From the NCBI GenBank assembly GCA_964035575.1, contig OZ037931.1, forward strand, positions 691,567-755,566: a stretch of 64,000 nucleotides of DNA. Reading direction: 5' to 3'. Shown here piece by piece: positions 31,099-42,324 of this stretch. Made by a program: the position numbers and the translations under genes. The DNA is from Rhynchopus sp. YZ270_cl-10 (taxonomy: Eukaryota; Euglenozoa; Diplonemea; Diplonemida; Diplonemidae). The notes beneath the pieces were generated by a model. The model saw only the letters and a list, made by a program, of their open reading frames with translations. It was not told where the DNA came from and searched no databases. The stretch's first letter is position 1. Every line of letters begins with the position of its first letter.

Positions 31099-31795
31099 CA
31101 GGGTTTCCGCCAAGGGGGACCGGGGGGGACCATGGACCCCCCCAATATTTTCCCCAGAAAAATCCGGATTTTTACAGGGGTTTGGGGGGGACCATGGTCC
31201 CCCCCAAGAAAAATGGGGTTTTGGAGGTTGTAGATGACCCCCCGTGGTCATGCGACCCCACCGTGCAGAGCATTTGGCTCGCTGTGCCAGAAGAAGTGGA
31301 AGAAAACGGGGGTGGTGCAATCTTTTTTAAAAAGGGTAAAAGTAGCGTACCGTGCGCCTGCGGCGCTGTGTTGCTAGCTATGTGATATTGATATACTTCC
31401 ATCGATACTTCCATGCATTGCCCCTTTTTCTAAGGAGGCTTCGGTGCAAGCGACGGGTAGTTATTACATGTTCCCACTGCAGCACTGTAATGACTGTAGC
31501 ACCATACAATAGAAAAAGCAAACACCATCACCCTCCACTCTCACAAGACCCCTTACCTTGTTAACTTCCACCCCCGACCTCCAAACGAACCACCTCTACC
31601 AGACAACACAGCTGTGAAGCTTGACATGGCTGCTATCAAACCTGGTGCACCCTTCGCCTCTCCACTCTGTGGCCTGCAGGGAGGCGCGCGCGAAGCGCGC
31701 GACGACCGCTTTTGCGGGGAGGAAAAAAATTTTTGGGGGGTCTTTTTGATGGTCCCCCCCAATTCCTGAAACCCCAAATCCTGGCGGAAACCCTG
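31099..31795. mobile_element. 697-bp inverted-repeat element with 5-bp target duplication
   Basis: The ends are CAGGGTTTCCGCCA and its complement. ATTTA lies at 31094-31098 and 31796-31800. The intact module J at 47837-47905 shows the empty site (CAATTTATCAAAT). The interior has G/C-run palindromes around GGACCATGGTCC. It also has two protein-like stretches in unrelated frames (about 31240-31385 with IWLAVPEEVEENGGGAIFF; about 31515-31690 with YLVNFHPRPPNEPPLPDNTA), possibly captured gene pieces. No transposase is seen. Confidence 0.85.
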
Positions 31796-31832
31796 ATTTA
31801 TCAAAAAAAAAAAAAAAAATAACATAAAACAG

Positions 31833-32314
31833 AACGCAAACCGAGGTGCATTCCCTACTGAAAGAGATGGTGCCAGAATGCCCCGATTCTGCTGGCATCC
31901 CTGAAGGTTGGATTATGGTATGTGAAAGAAATGAGGTTTTCTTTGTGCAAGACTATGCTCTGTGTTTTCACGAACATTGTTAACACGAACATAAGAAGAT
32001 ATAGATGTATTTTGTTAGATGCAAACCACGAAATGGGTGTAGGATCAACCCGGTGTGCCAAGTTGTTATAAGAAGGATTTTTTTTTGTATTTCAAAGTCA
32101 AAACTTTTGCTGCCAAATAAACGGATTGCAGAGGATATATGACGTCCTTGGCCCCTTCTTTCCCCCCTTTTTTGCAGATCCCACTGTTCCAAGACGCAGA
32201 AGGAGTGTTGCACCACAAGCTTCCAGAGGCCGTTCCCGCATAACTTCCCAATCATTTACTGCCCCAGCCGTACCTTCATCACGCAGACCTGATGACCCTC
32301 TGTATCTCCAATGA
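31833..32314 (+). CDS. Possible 3' end of a small spliced gene with a WW-like motif
   Basis: Exon 31833-31978 (TEVHSLLKEMVPECPDSAGI, then PEGWIMVCERNEVFFVQDYA) splices at GTTAAC to 32178 after TTTTTTGCAG. It continues in phase as PTVPRRRRSVAPQASRGRSR to a stop at 32312-32314. IPEGWIMVCERNEVFFV has the spacing of the first half of a WW domain, but the second Trp is not evident. The 5' end is unclear and may lie in, or have been destroyed by, the adjacent element. The intron contains a module F copy (32017-32105). Could be a decayed gene. Confidence 0.35.
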
Positions 32315-33467
32315 TCCCCAATTCATCTGACCGATGAGAGAAACTGGGCTAAGGGCAGACCAAGCATTATCCTCGAAATGAAACATAGGGAGCGCCAGGG
32401 TTCACGACGTGATCCAGAGGCACCTGACAAGTGAAATCACTTGTCATAAAAGTGGCAAGTGAAATTGGTCCTGGACCACGTCGTGTTGTGGATCCCACCC
32501 CCTCCCCTCACGGTGTTCTGGTCACGCACCCAAGGTACACGGATCAACAAGAGGGCTTTTTTGTTTTTCAAGACACATTTTTCAAATTCTGTAATAACTT
32601 TCCCCCCCTCTTTACTTTGCTTTCCTCTTCTTGTCTCTCCCTATCTGCGCAACTGTCCACTTACGTGCGACTTCGTTGTTTGTATCAAAGAAAAGGGGGA
32701 GGGCGTGTTCTCTTGTTTAGGGGAATGGGGGTGTGTTGGAGGTGTATCTGTTGCGCACATAGCGAAATTCAGACCACTGTTTTGATCTTGTCTCAAAGGG
32801 AGAAAATCGATGTTTTTCTGCTTCTGGTATCAGATGATCTCCAGATCTCTTGGGGGGTGGGGAAACACTGCGGTCTTGTATAATTATTATGTGCTGGAAT
32901 GGGATGGCATGATGAATGACGTGATGTATTTCATGTCATTTTATACGGTAATAGTCAACATGGTACCAAGATTGCAGTGTATCATCCATCTTTGCCCATT
33001 AAAAGATATGTTTTTTGCAAACATGAGACAGGGGTTTTCTTAGATGAAGAAGTATGGGGCTGAGGGTCATCTTACCAAAAAAAACCTTTTCTTTGCACTT
33101 TCTCTTTTTTGTTTTTTTTGGGGGGAGGGTACACCAATAACATGCTAGAACAGAAACCTCCCTTCCTCTCTCTCTCCCGACCACATTTCTCTTCCTCAAA
33201 GTTCTCTTCAGAGTTACAGTCTTCACTCCGCGACAAAGCACCTCCCTCTCTTGGCTTGCTCTAAATTCGGCATTCGCATCTGAGCGGCTGGTGTTTGACA
33301 ACCATGAGGAGTCAAAAAAAATGCCCTCGATTCCTTTCCTCCCTGGAGTAGATTCGCAAAGGCCAAAACTTTTAAAAAATTGGACTCCACCGTATGCATC
33401 TTAATTTTTCACTCACTCTCTCTCTCAGATTATACATACATTTCGAAAAAAACACACCTTTAACACT
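32315..33467. repeat. Spacer with module F and C copies
   Basis: A short hairpin CACTTGTCATAAAAGTGGCAAGTG type lies near 32425-32465. A partial module F (ACGGATCAACAAGAGGGCTT) is at about 32517-32572 and module C at 33042-33075. A CT-rich leader with CTCTCTCTCTCAG is at 33411-33428, just upstream of the next ATG. Confidence 0.55.
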
Positions 33468-34421
33468 ATGCCTGTCGGACCTTCTGGAATCATTGCGTCT
33501 GCGCCTCGCTATGGGGGTGGGAACAACACGCACGCCAGCACACACAACTCACACACCGCAGTGAGCAACACTGCCAACGGATACTACACACGCACGAACG
33601 GGGGGCACACCACGACGTTCCCTGCCTCCAAGGCCCCGGTACCGTACTACAGCAATGCGTCTGCGATTAAGAAGGCAAGCTATGGGACGAGCATCAGAGA
33701 GTCGCGTGTCAGCACTGCTACTACAAACACGAGAACGTCGCGCGGCAAGACCCCGCCGTCGACACACAAAAGCTCGTACGCCAGCAACACCTACCAGCCT
33801 CTCCGTGCGGCAACACCAGGACGCCGTATGACAGTGAACCCATCCGCACAGATGCGTCCTGCTTCGTACGACCCATGGCAGTCTCGGAGACGCTCGCGTG
33901 TTACGTTGATTCTCGACCTTGATGAGACCCTGGTGCACAGCTCGTTTGAACCTGTGGCGCGTGCAGACCTGCACATCCCAGTCGTGCTTGACGGAGAGCG
34001 GTACGTTGCCTACGTGAAGAAGCGTCCGTACGTCGAGCAGTTCCTGGTCCGTTGTTTGGAGCTGTTTGATGTTGTCATCTGGACAGCGTCGTTGGCAGTG
34101 TACGCAGAGCCGCTCATCGCAGAGCTGTGCAAACACGCAAAGTGCAGCAACATGAAGCAGATGTACCGCGACTCCTGCACACAGCTCCCCGGGGGCGGCT
34201 ACGTGAAGGACCTCTCCGTGATGGGGCGCAGTCTCGACGACGTCTGCATCCTCGACAACAGCCCTGCAGTCGCACAGCTCCAGCCCGACAACCTCATCCC
34301 GATTGTCTCCTGGTACGACGACATGCGCGACACATGCCTCAAAGATCTCATCCCCCACCTCGAACGCCTCGCAATGACAGAGTCGGTGGTCGATGTGATC
34401 CCATCCCTCCCTGGATGCTAA
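33468..34421 (+). CDS. SCP/FCP1-like phosphatase, paralogue 1 (317 aa)
   Basis: A low-complexity Ser/Thr/His-rich N-terminus (about residues 1-140) precedes a HAD-type NLI-interacting-factor domain. It has the catalytic motif LILDLDETLVHSSF, FDVVIWTASLAVYAEPLIAE and the C-terminal signature ILDNSPAVAQLQPDNLIPI then SWYDDMRDTCLKDLIPHLE. DLDET supplies the nucleophile and acid Asp. Small CTD phosphatases of this fold remove phosphate from RNA polymerase II CTD or similar phospho-serine targets (family knowledge). Intronless. A second copy lies 3.9 kb downstream and shares identical tracts. Confidence 0.92.
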   Translation: MPVGPSGIIASAPRYGGGNNTHASTHNSHTAVSNTANGYYTRTNGGHTTTFPASKAPVPYYSNASAIKKASYGTSIRESRVSTATTNTRTSRGKTPPSTHKSSYASNTYQPLRAATPGRRMTVNPSAQMRPASYDPWQSRRRSRVTLILDLDETLVHSSFEPVARADLHIPVVLDGERYVAYVKKRPYVEQFLVRCLELFDVVIWTASLAVYAEPLIAELCKHAKCSNMKQMYRDSCTQLPGGGYVKDLSVMGRSLDDVCILDNSPAVAQLQPDNLIPIVSWYDDMRDTCLKDLIPHLERLAMTESVVDVIPSLPGC

Positions 34422-36215
34422 GAAGCTAGGATAAAACAGCCAGGTTGGCGGATCCCAAAAGAATCCTTTTTCACAAATGAATTTGAGCGTTTTTCTTCAA
34501 AAGAAGAAGCGTTATTATTACCATAGCACAGCATAGAAATTATATTGGCACCCTCTTGTATTAAATAAAATGCCAAATAAAAATGTGTCAACAAAAAAAA
34601 TGTCTGTCTTTTGATAGGTTCTTTTGTTGATGCGAACTAAAATTTAAAAACCGAAGAAATGGAAACCGGGTTTTTTTTTCTCTCTCCATCCGAACGTCCT
34701 GGGCAGATAAAAACAGAAGATTTTTTTTTTTTGTTTCGTGGAGAAATTAGTGCGTCCATCGGTACTCCTGATGCGTTTTTAGCACATTTTTAACTTCTCT
34801 TTTTATTCAAATTGAAACGATGATTTGCGCATCTGAGGCATATATCATCCTTCAACCCTTCTCTTTTATCTCTGCCTCGATTGTTTTGTACTGTACATTT
34901 TCATATTCCCCACCCCCTTTTTTCCCCCTACTCCCCCACCCTATGTAGATTGCTGTTTGCAGCATATTTTTTCCTAAACGAAAAAGAGAAAAAAATAAAC
35001 ACGCAAGCGTGTTGTTTTTTTTTTGTTTTTTTATTCCCACCCCAATATTCTGGGTGATCTATGAACGGGGAGAGATTTTTCTTTTTTTTTTTTTCAGCAG
35101 CTCTCAGTAGCGTCTGACAGGCTCTCACAAAAGCTCTCAACAAGCCTGTTTTGTGTGTCTCACGGAGACAATCGTAGATCATCCAAAATATCCCTCTCAC
35201 AATAAACAAATCGAGGAAATGGAGAAGAAGGAGAAAAAAGCTGACGTCCCTGCACCCACAGAAGTAAATGTGTGATGGAACGTCAGATTTATTTCAAGAT
35301 GACTAAAGCACAAGAGAGATTAGGTTCATTTCTTAAACTTTTCTCTTTTATTTTCTCCTCGAGAAAAAAAAAAAAATATAACAATGTGCAAATTCTTCAA
35401 GGGAAACAGAATAATCGTTCTGCTTTCTCTTTGGATTTGCCCTGGATATAGAACAAAAAAAAATTGAAAAATTAACAAAAATAAAACCTTTTTGCTCGAC
35501 CTCTATTTTTGTTCTGTGCGAATTTATTTTTTCACAAAATAAAAAATAAGGGAAGGGTGAGGGGTGATTTAAAAACCCCCTAACAAAACCAAACAAAAAA
35601 TTTATTTATTTTTTTCATTTTGTTTTTGAAGGGGGGAAAAAAATAGTGTTTCTCTGGAAAAAAAAAGAGTTGTTCTCAAAACGGAAATACTCCTTTTTCC
35701 AAAAAAGAAACCATTGTACCAGTCTTCGTAGACTTTAAAAAAAAAAACCCATCACACCCCGTTCCCCACCCGCTCGTTATGTGAACCAGCTGACAGTAAA
35801 ACAAAATAAAGTAAAACGTATGCTTTTCGTCAGTGAAGGTTTGTATCAAGGCTTCCTCTCCCTTTCTCCCCTTCTCTCCCCACCCCCCGTATGTTCTCCT
35901 TTTTTATTTTTATTTTCATAGTAATTACCATTCCGTTTATTACTTTGCGTTTTTTCTCCTTCCCCCCACCATTCCCCTACTTTTCCATAAAAAAAAAAAA
36001 TTATCCCATTCCCTTCTCTTTTTCCAGTCTTCATCAGGCATAGATTTTCTCCCTTTGCGGATGGTACAGTTTTTTTCCATATCCACCCCGGTGGTGTTGG
36101 AGGCGCACCAAGGTATGTGTGTCATGAGAGGAAGTTTCAGGTTTCATTATTTTGTTTCAAATTCTCAAAAAAAACCTCACCAGACCATATCTCTATTTAT
36201 CAACACTCTTCACAA
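34422..36215. repeat. AT-rich spacer with one module C copy
   Basis: Module C hairpin AAGATGACTAAAGCACAAGA...TTAGGTTCATTTCTT at 35296-35333. Long A/T runs; no gene. The leader at 35860-36110 is pyrimidine-rich. Confidence 0.5.
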
Positions 36216-37385
36216 ATGTCCGGCCTGAAGCTTCTGTCCGAGGTGCAGGTGGGTGGCCTCACACTGCGCAACCGCATGGCCCTTGCACCGCTGACACGTG
36301 GACGTGCCACACCCGAGCATGTGCCCACAGAGGTGATGATTGAGTACTACAAGCAGCGCAGCTCCTGTGGGCTTGTCATCGTCGAGGCAACAGGGATCTC
36401 GCGCCAGGGCATGGGCTGGTACTGCGGACCCGGGATCTGGAACAACACGCAGGTGGAAGCCTGGAAGCCGATTGTGGCCGGCATGCACGAGAAGAACGCC
36501 ACCGCAGCACTGCAGCTGTGGCATATGGGACGCCAGAGCCACTCGGATGTGACGGGCCAGCAGATTGTGGCGCCGTCGGCAATCGGCCTTGAGGGTGAGG
36601 TCACGGCTGTGGCTGGGGAGAAGAAGCCGTACGAGACACCGAAGGCACTGACTGTGGAGGAGATCAAAGCCATCCAGGAGGACTACAGACTGGCAGCTGT
36701 GAACGCAAAGGCTGCTGGGTTCGACATGATTGAGCTCCACAGTGCAAACGGCTACCTGCTTGACACCTTCCTGCAGTCGTCGACCAACACACGCACTGAC
36801 GAGTACGGTGGGTCTGTGGAGAACAGGCTGCGCATGCTGAAGGAGGTGGTGAGTGCGGTGGCGACTGTGTTCCCACTGAACAGGATTGGTGTGCGTCTTG
36901 CACCAAACGGGAAGTTCGGGGGGATGGGAAGTGCGGACAACCACGAGCAGTTCACTGCGGCAATCGACTTCCTCGGCAACCAGAAGGTGGCCTACGTGCA
37001 CCTGATGGACGGACTGGCCTTTGGCTTCCACGACCTCTGTGCTGCCTTCACGCTCCGCAACGCACGTGACATTCTCGAGAAGACTGCTGGTGCTGGCGGT
37101 GTGACAAAGCTCATGGGCAACGTTGGGTACACCCGCGACACTGCTGAGGAGCGTCTGCAGGCAGACGACACAGACATGATTGCCTTCGGCCGTCCCTACA
37201 TCAGCACCCCTGACCTGCCCGAGCGCTTTGCCGCAAACGCACCCCTCAACCCAGACGGCGAGATGAAGTACTGGTGGACACATGGCATGGGCGCCAGAGG
37301 ATACACTGACTTCCCCACGCTTGCGGAGGTGGAGCAGAAGAAGCTGCAGGAGGCAGAAGACAGTGCGGCTCCGTCGACCAGCTAG
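36216..37385 (+). CDS. Old Yellow Enzyme family FMN oxidoreductase (389 aa)
   Basis: A full-length TIM-barrel OYE. The N-terminal VGGLTLRNRMALAPLTRGRA carries the Thr that tunes FMN. AALQLWHMGRQSH follows. The active-site block IELHSANGYLLDTFLQSS then NTRTDEYGGSVENR has the substrate-binding His and Asn and the proton-donor Tyr. IAFGRPYISTPDLPER binds the FMN phosphate. The enzyme would reduce activated alkenes (enones, oxylipins, nitro compounds) with NAD(P)H. No introns, and bacterial-like compactness, so lateral acquisition is possible but not shown. It sits between the two phosphatase paralogues. Confidence 0.95.
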   Translation: MSGLKLLSEVQVGGLTLRNRMALAPLTRGRATPEHVPTEVMIEYYKQRSSCGLVIVEATGISRQGMGWYCGPGIWNNTQVEAWKPIVAGMHEKNATAALQLWHMGRQSHSDVTGQQIVAPSAIGLEGEVTAVAGEKKPYETPKALTVEEIKAIQEDYRLAAVNAKAAGFDMIELHSANGYLLDTFLQSSTNTRTDEYGGSVENRLRMLKEVVSAVATVFPLNRIGVRLAPNGKFGGMGSADNHEQFTAAIDFLGNQKVAYVHLMDGLAFGFHDLCAAFTLRNARDILEKTAGAGGVTKLMGNVGYTRDTAEERLQADDTDMIAFGRPYISTPDLPERFAANAPLNPDGEMKYWWTHGMGARGYTDFPTLAEVEQKKLQEAEDSAAPSTS

Positions 37386-38338
37386 AAGCGGCCATGATAT
37401 TTACCCAGGGACACCGGTCCCCGGGTCTTTTTTTTTTCTCCATTTCGCTCTCAACTTACTTTTCAGGCAGATTTTTTGCCTAACAACAAAATTGTACGGT
37501 GCTTCTGTAGGTCTTTTTACTGATGCCGATGTGATTTGGGTCATCGCCAAGCATCTTGCGCTGTACAATGTCACTGCAGTACAGCCTCTCCTAAGACGTT
37601 GTCCTAATCACAGTAGAACAAGACAGCAGGTTCGCACCCCATTTATTCCCCTATCTACCGTACCTACCTCTTTTACTTTACTTTTTGGTTTTTGCGTCCC
37701 CAAGTAATTGGTGTGTCCCACGAACGTGCGGGTGCGGGGTTGTTTGTAGCTGCGACTGCCCTGAACAGGCATTTTGCATCTAAAATGAACTGCCCCCCCA
37801 CCCTCCGAACTTTGCCGCACACACCAAGGGAACCTTACTACTTTCAGGCTAACTTTGAAAGTAGGGTCTTTTGTTTCAAAGGTGACCAAGCATGAGAGGC
37901 TTGGGGTCATCTCAAAAAAAATTTTTTTTTTTTTGTGTTTTTTTTTTTTTTTTTGCAGTGCCTGAGTCCGGCGTTTGCACTGTCAACTTCACTTTGAAAT
38001 TTTTTGTTTTGTTTTCGGTGGCGGAGGAGAGGATCCTAGCGATCCCATCATGAGAAAATTCTTTGTCAGTTGTGTTGTTCGCACAACGCTTTCATCTTTC
38101 AATTTTTATTTTTTCCCCCCGCAACCACACAATTTTGCTTTTACATTTTTTTTCATCTTTCAAAAAAAACCCAAAAAGCGTCCACATTTTTTATCCCCTT
38201 TATTCTCCATATTCACGTATCTCCACCAACAGATTCCCCCCCACCCCCCTCCCAAACCCCCACCCCTTCCTCTTTCTTTCCGAACTTCCCTTTTTTTTTT
38301 TTTTCTTCTTTTCCTTTCATTTTTTCTTCTTAATAACA
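37386..38338. repeat. Spacer with module C and A copies and a coding-like fragment
   Basis: A short protein-like stretch (VGLFTDADVIWVIAKHLALY, about 37505-37625) and another frame at about 37706-37860 (IGVSHERAGAGLFVAATALN) may be remnants of one spliced gene; I cannot join them confidently. Module C is at 37878-37913 and module A at 37956-37993. A CT-rich leader precedes 38339. Confidence 0.45.
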
Positions 38339-39178
38339 ATGAGCATTTCAGTCGATGCGTTGTCTTCTTCACGTAATATAATTGCCTCCGCACCACAGTC
38401 CTGCGCACCTGCAGGGGGGTATGCACGGATGAACCAATACTCGATGGGGAATGCCGGGTACTCACACCGCCCTGCACACCATATGCAGGGGAGGGTGTAC
38501 TCTTCACACCCACAGAGCCATGCGATGCAGCCGTTTGCTAGGCAGGCCAGGGTGAAGGCAACGAGCTACTGCAAGATCCCGACACAGCGGGCGGCAAGAA
38601 CGGCAAGAATGACGCTCGCGATAGACCTCGATGAGACCCTGGTGCACAGTTCGTTTGACCCGATGAAGGCGGATCTGCACATCAACGTAGCGCTTGATGG
38701 GGAACAGCATGTGGCCTATGTCAAGAAACGGCCGTATTCTGATTTGTTTCTTGCAAGGTGTGTGGAGTTGTTTGATGTTGTCATCTGGACAGCGTCGTTG
38801 GCAGTGTACGCAGAGCCGTTGGTTGCGGAGTTGTGTAAGTCTGCAAAGTGTGGGTCGGTAAAGCAGATGTACCGCGACTCCTGCACACAGCTCCCCGGGG
38901 GCGGCTACGTGAAGGACCTCTCCGTGATGGGGCGCAGTCTCGACGACGTCTGCATCCTCGACAACAGCCCTGCAGTCGCACAGCTCCAGCCCGACAACCT
39001 CATCCCGATTGTCTCCTGGTACGACGACGTGCGCGACACATGCCTCAGGGATCTGCTCCCACAGCTGGAGAGGCTGGCAGTCAACCCCAGCGCACCAGTC
39101 GGTATCTTGCAAATGCCTCACGTCAGAATGGTCAAGTCAATGCATCAACGCAGCTTGGCAGGTGCGTTTTGGAGGTGA
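38339..39178 (+). CDS. SCP/FCP1-like phosphatase, paralogue 2 (279 aa)
   Basis: Same architecture as the copy at 33468-34421 but with a shorter, different N-terminus (MSISVDALSSSRNIIASAPQ). Catalytic motif LAIDLDETLVHSSFD. Two tracts are identical at nucleotide level to paralogue 1 (38768-38817 with 34063-34112, and 38861-39028 with 34155-34322), while flanking coding sequence differs at many third positions. Intronless. Confidence 0.92.
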   Translation: MSISVDALSSSRNIIASAPQSCAPAGGYARMNQYSMGNAGYSHRPAHHMQGRVYSSHPQSHAMQPFARQARVKATSYCKIPTQRAARTARMTLAIDLDETLVHSSFDPMKADLHINVALDGEQHVAYVKKRPYSDLFLARCVELFDVVIWTASLAVYAEPLVAELCKSAKCGSVKQMYRDSCTQLPGGGYVKDLSVMGRSLDDVCILDNSPAVAQLQPDNLIPIVSWYDDVRDTCLRDLLPQLERLAVNPSAPVGILQMPHVRMVKSMHQRSLAGAFWR

Positions 39179-41935
39179 TGATACTCGAAGGAATGAACAA
39201 AAAATGCTTCAGGCGACATTACAGATCTTTCATATCAGTAGGTGGGAAGTGATTGTCGATGTAACAAAAAAAATGATTCGGGAAAATTTATAACAGCCCA
39301 GCGTTCTTTTGATGTGGCAGAGGGGGGGGTGTAGGAGTAAACGGAACCCCACGAAAAGCGGAGGGAGAGGGAGTAAGGCATACAGATCACTTTGCGTGGC
39401 GGCTGGCCCCTCGTTAGAAGATTTTCAAAAGAAAAAGGAAAAGAAGCAAAAAAAAAAAGTCAAGAACTGAATTGAAGAACGAAAAATGATATTTGCAACA
39501 AAAAAAAGAAGAAGAAAAAAGGGAGAGAGAAAAAAACGGAAGAATTGAAACCCCTCATAAAATAATGAGAAGTTCCCTTCTCTTTTTTTTGGGTGGGTGC
39601 GAAATATACAAAAAAAAAAAAAAAAAAAAAAAAAAAAACAGAAGAAAAAAAGGGGGGCCGTTTTCATGGAACCCACAAAGCCTCGGTGTGTTTTCTTGTT
39701 CTTGTACTTATTTTTTATTTATTCTGAATTTTTTTTTGTCCACCTGTTGCATGAAAAGAGCGAGACACAGCGGAGATACCCCAAATTTTCAAAAAAAACA
39801 AAAACAAAAACAAAAAACGCCCCTGAGTGCCTGCGGCGTTTGCACTGTCAACTTTGCTTATATTCCGACAAGCGTAGCTTAAGGGAGAAATAGTTCCTCC
39901 GATACGGTCGCCAATCACCCGTCAACAGGGGTAAGCAATCAACGAAAGAAATATCCTTTTTTCCACCCATTTTACTTACCTATCAGAGTTACCATTTTTT
40001 TTAGTGCCTGCGTCCGCCGATGAACGGTGAGGCGTTTGCGCCTTCAACTTCTCCTTTTTGCTACTGCCTTAACCTTCCTTCGTGCACCGTCTTTCGTTCT
40101 GGTGTATCTGTTGTCTGCAATGCTGCAAGACAATGTTTTCCTTCTCGAAAAAAATGGATATCGGGGACGTAGTTACGGTATGTGGGCACTCAACACGAGG
40201 TACACTGTCCACAGAGGGCTTTGTATTTCAAGGCACGTTTCTTTGTAATCAGAGTGGCGTGGCCTCGAAGGTCCACATAGAAAAGACTTTGCAAATAACG
40301 TTGTAAAGACTTGCGTTCCCAATCATGCCACAGAGTGATGTTTCTCGCTGTTATGCCGATTAGGGTTTCTTTACTACTGAGGGCTGATGTTGTTAAGGCA
40401 CAGTACTTGCGTTTGTATTTGTACAGTCCAAAAAAAGGGGGGGGAGCAATTAAAGCGTAGCGTTTCTCCTATAGACAACAGACCCTTTTTTTTTTTACCT
40501 CACTCTCGTTTCTTATTTCAAAAAAGCAATAAATAATCCACGCAGCCACGAATTTTTGGGTTTCTTTACAGAATCGACCAAAAATAGAGCAAAACAAAAT
40601 CAATATCAAATAGGACAATAATTTGACAAAAAAAAAAAAAAAAAAGAATCCAAAAAAGGCGATGAAAACCTTGTAAACGGATTATTGCTTTCCAGCATGT
40701 TTGTTGCAGTTTTTCGCGTTCTTTTTTTTTTTTTTCTTGTTTCCTTTCCCTTCTTTATTTCTCTCTCCTCCCTTTCTTTCCCTTCTTGTCTTCCCACCCC
40801 TGGTCGCGAATGTACGTGAAGGTTTTCTGCAGTCAAGGTAGGGAAAGAATAATCAACGATGTGACACAGGATATGGGTGGTTCAGTGATTCCACAGAACC
40901 GACACCTGTTGAGTACAAGTCATTTTTATGTGGCACATGTCACTGCTTCTCACATGTCATTTTACATGTAAAAGGCACATGCCATGTCATTTACTTCACC
41001 GTCGTGCACTTTCCCCTGTCTATCACTTCATTATTCGAGCTGAACCAACCACCAGTTTTTCTGTTAGGCATTTGCGCGTTCAAGATTGTGTGTGCAGGGG
41101 CACATTCATCGTGGCTTCTTTCAACTTCTTTGTTTGACTTCCAGGATTTCGGGTGAAACACAAGCTACATTTTTTGGCCTCAAAAGAGGTTTCCTCTGGC
41201 CAGGTAGTCAGTGGGAGCGTATTGTGAGTAATAAAAGATCAACGCAGATATATTTATTACACACTTAAAAAGCCGTCACTTTGATAACGACTGTTGATAT
41301 CTCTATGCCTGTACTTTTGGTATAATCCACTTTCTTTATTACCAAAATGAGACGTGCACCGAGGTGCACTGTCACGAGCGGGCTTTTTGAATTGCAAGCC
41401 TAACTTCTTTTTTTTCCCAAAGCGATGTGCATGTGGTATGCACGACCACGAAAAAAGAGTTGGGTTGTGATTTGGTGAGTATCTTCCAAAGGTGTCTTTG
41501 AGCATCACCCTTTTTTTCTTTTCTGGAGTAAATATGGAGTATCAGATTGAGACCATGTGCCGCATTTGCCGAATCCCCTCCTATTGTTTTTTATATAGAA
41601 AATGAATTCTTGGTCTTGACATTCTAATTCATCTTTTTAGAATTATTATTATTGTTTTCTTGGGTTTCCTTTTTTCACACACCTTCTTGTTGTGTGGCCG
41701 GGTACTGCTTTCATCCGGATGGCTAGCCTTGTATGTGGGCCATGTCGGAGGGGTGTGTACCTGCCTCACACAAACCACCATGTTTTTTTTTATCCATTTT
41801 TTATTCCCTTTTGTTCCCTTTCTCCCTGCATTGCGTATTGTTCCTTGTTATTGCATTTTTCTTGTCTTTGTTTGCCTTGAGTCTGGCGAGGAAATGGACT
41901 GGGCTTTTTTTTTCCGACTGAGATGTGTTTTTAGG

Positions 41936-42050
41936 CACAGATACTGCCAGATCTGGCCAGATATGGGGGCCAATATCCCAGATCTGGCTCGTTTTTTCCA
42001 GATGTGAAATCTGGTTTCCAGATCTGTTTCCAGGTCTGGCAGTATCCGTG
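41936..42050. mobile_element. About 115-bp inverted-repeat element rich in CCAGATCTGG
   Basis: The ends pair over about 21 bp: CACAGATACTGCCAGATCTG on the left and, reversed, CACGGATACTGCCAGACCTG on the right. TTTAG lies before (one base further out) and directly after, a likely 5-bp duplication. The interior repeats the palindrome CCAGATCTGG. Confidence 0.65.
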
Positions 42051-42095
42051 TTTAGCACGTTTCAACTACTATTTTTTCTTGTGGAAACCAGCGCA

Positions 42096-42230
42096 GCTGT
42101 TGCTCCGCGATAACAATGTGATCAAGATGACTAAGCAGCGAGAGGCTCGAAGATTGATGAATAACCAAAGTTCAAAACATTAAGTAATCTAATCATACTA
42201 AGCAACGAGAGGCTTAGAGTCATCTTATAA
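42096..42230 (+). repeat. Composite repeat G, copy 1
   Basis: Order: GCGCAGCTG...GCGATAAC, module C start (AAGATGACTAAGCAGCGAGA), ATTGATGAATAACCAA, TTCAAAACATTAAGTAATCT, then a full module C hairpin (CTAAGCAACGAGAGGCTTAG, AGTCATCTTATAAA). The same order recurs at 56282-56430 and 58778-58930. Confidence 0.8.
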
Positions 42231-42324
42231 ACTTTTCTCTGTTCTTTTGAATGATGGTATTGTATCATCCAGTGCCTGCATCCGCCGATGAACGGTGAGA
42301 CGATTTCAACTTCTCTTTTATTTA

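Noticed and set aside
36210-37283. Long open frame on the minus strand (357 aa) opposite the OYE gene
   Set aside because: Cys/His/Leu-rich mirror of a GC-rich coding strand; no recognisable domain, and the plus strand encodes a clear enzyme.
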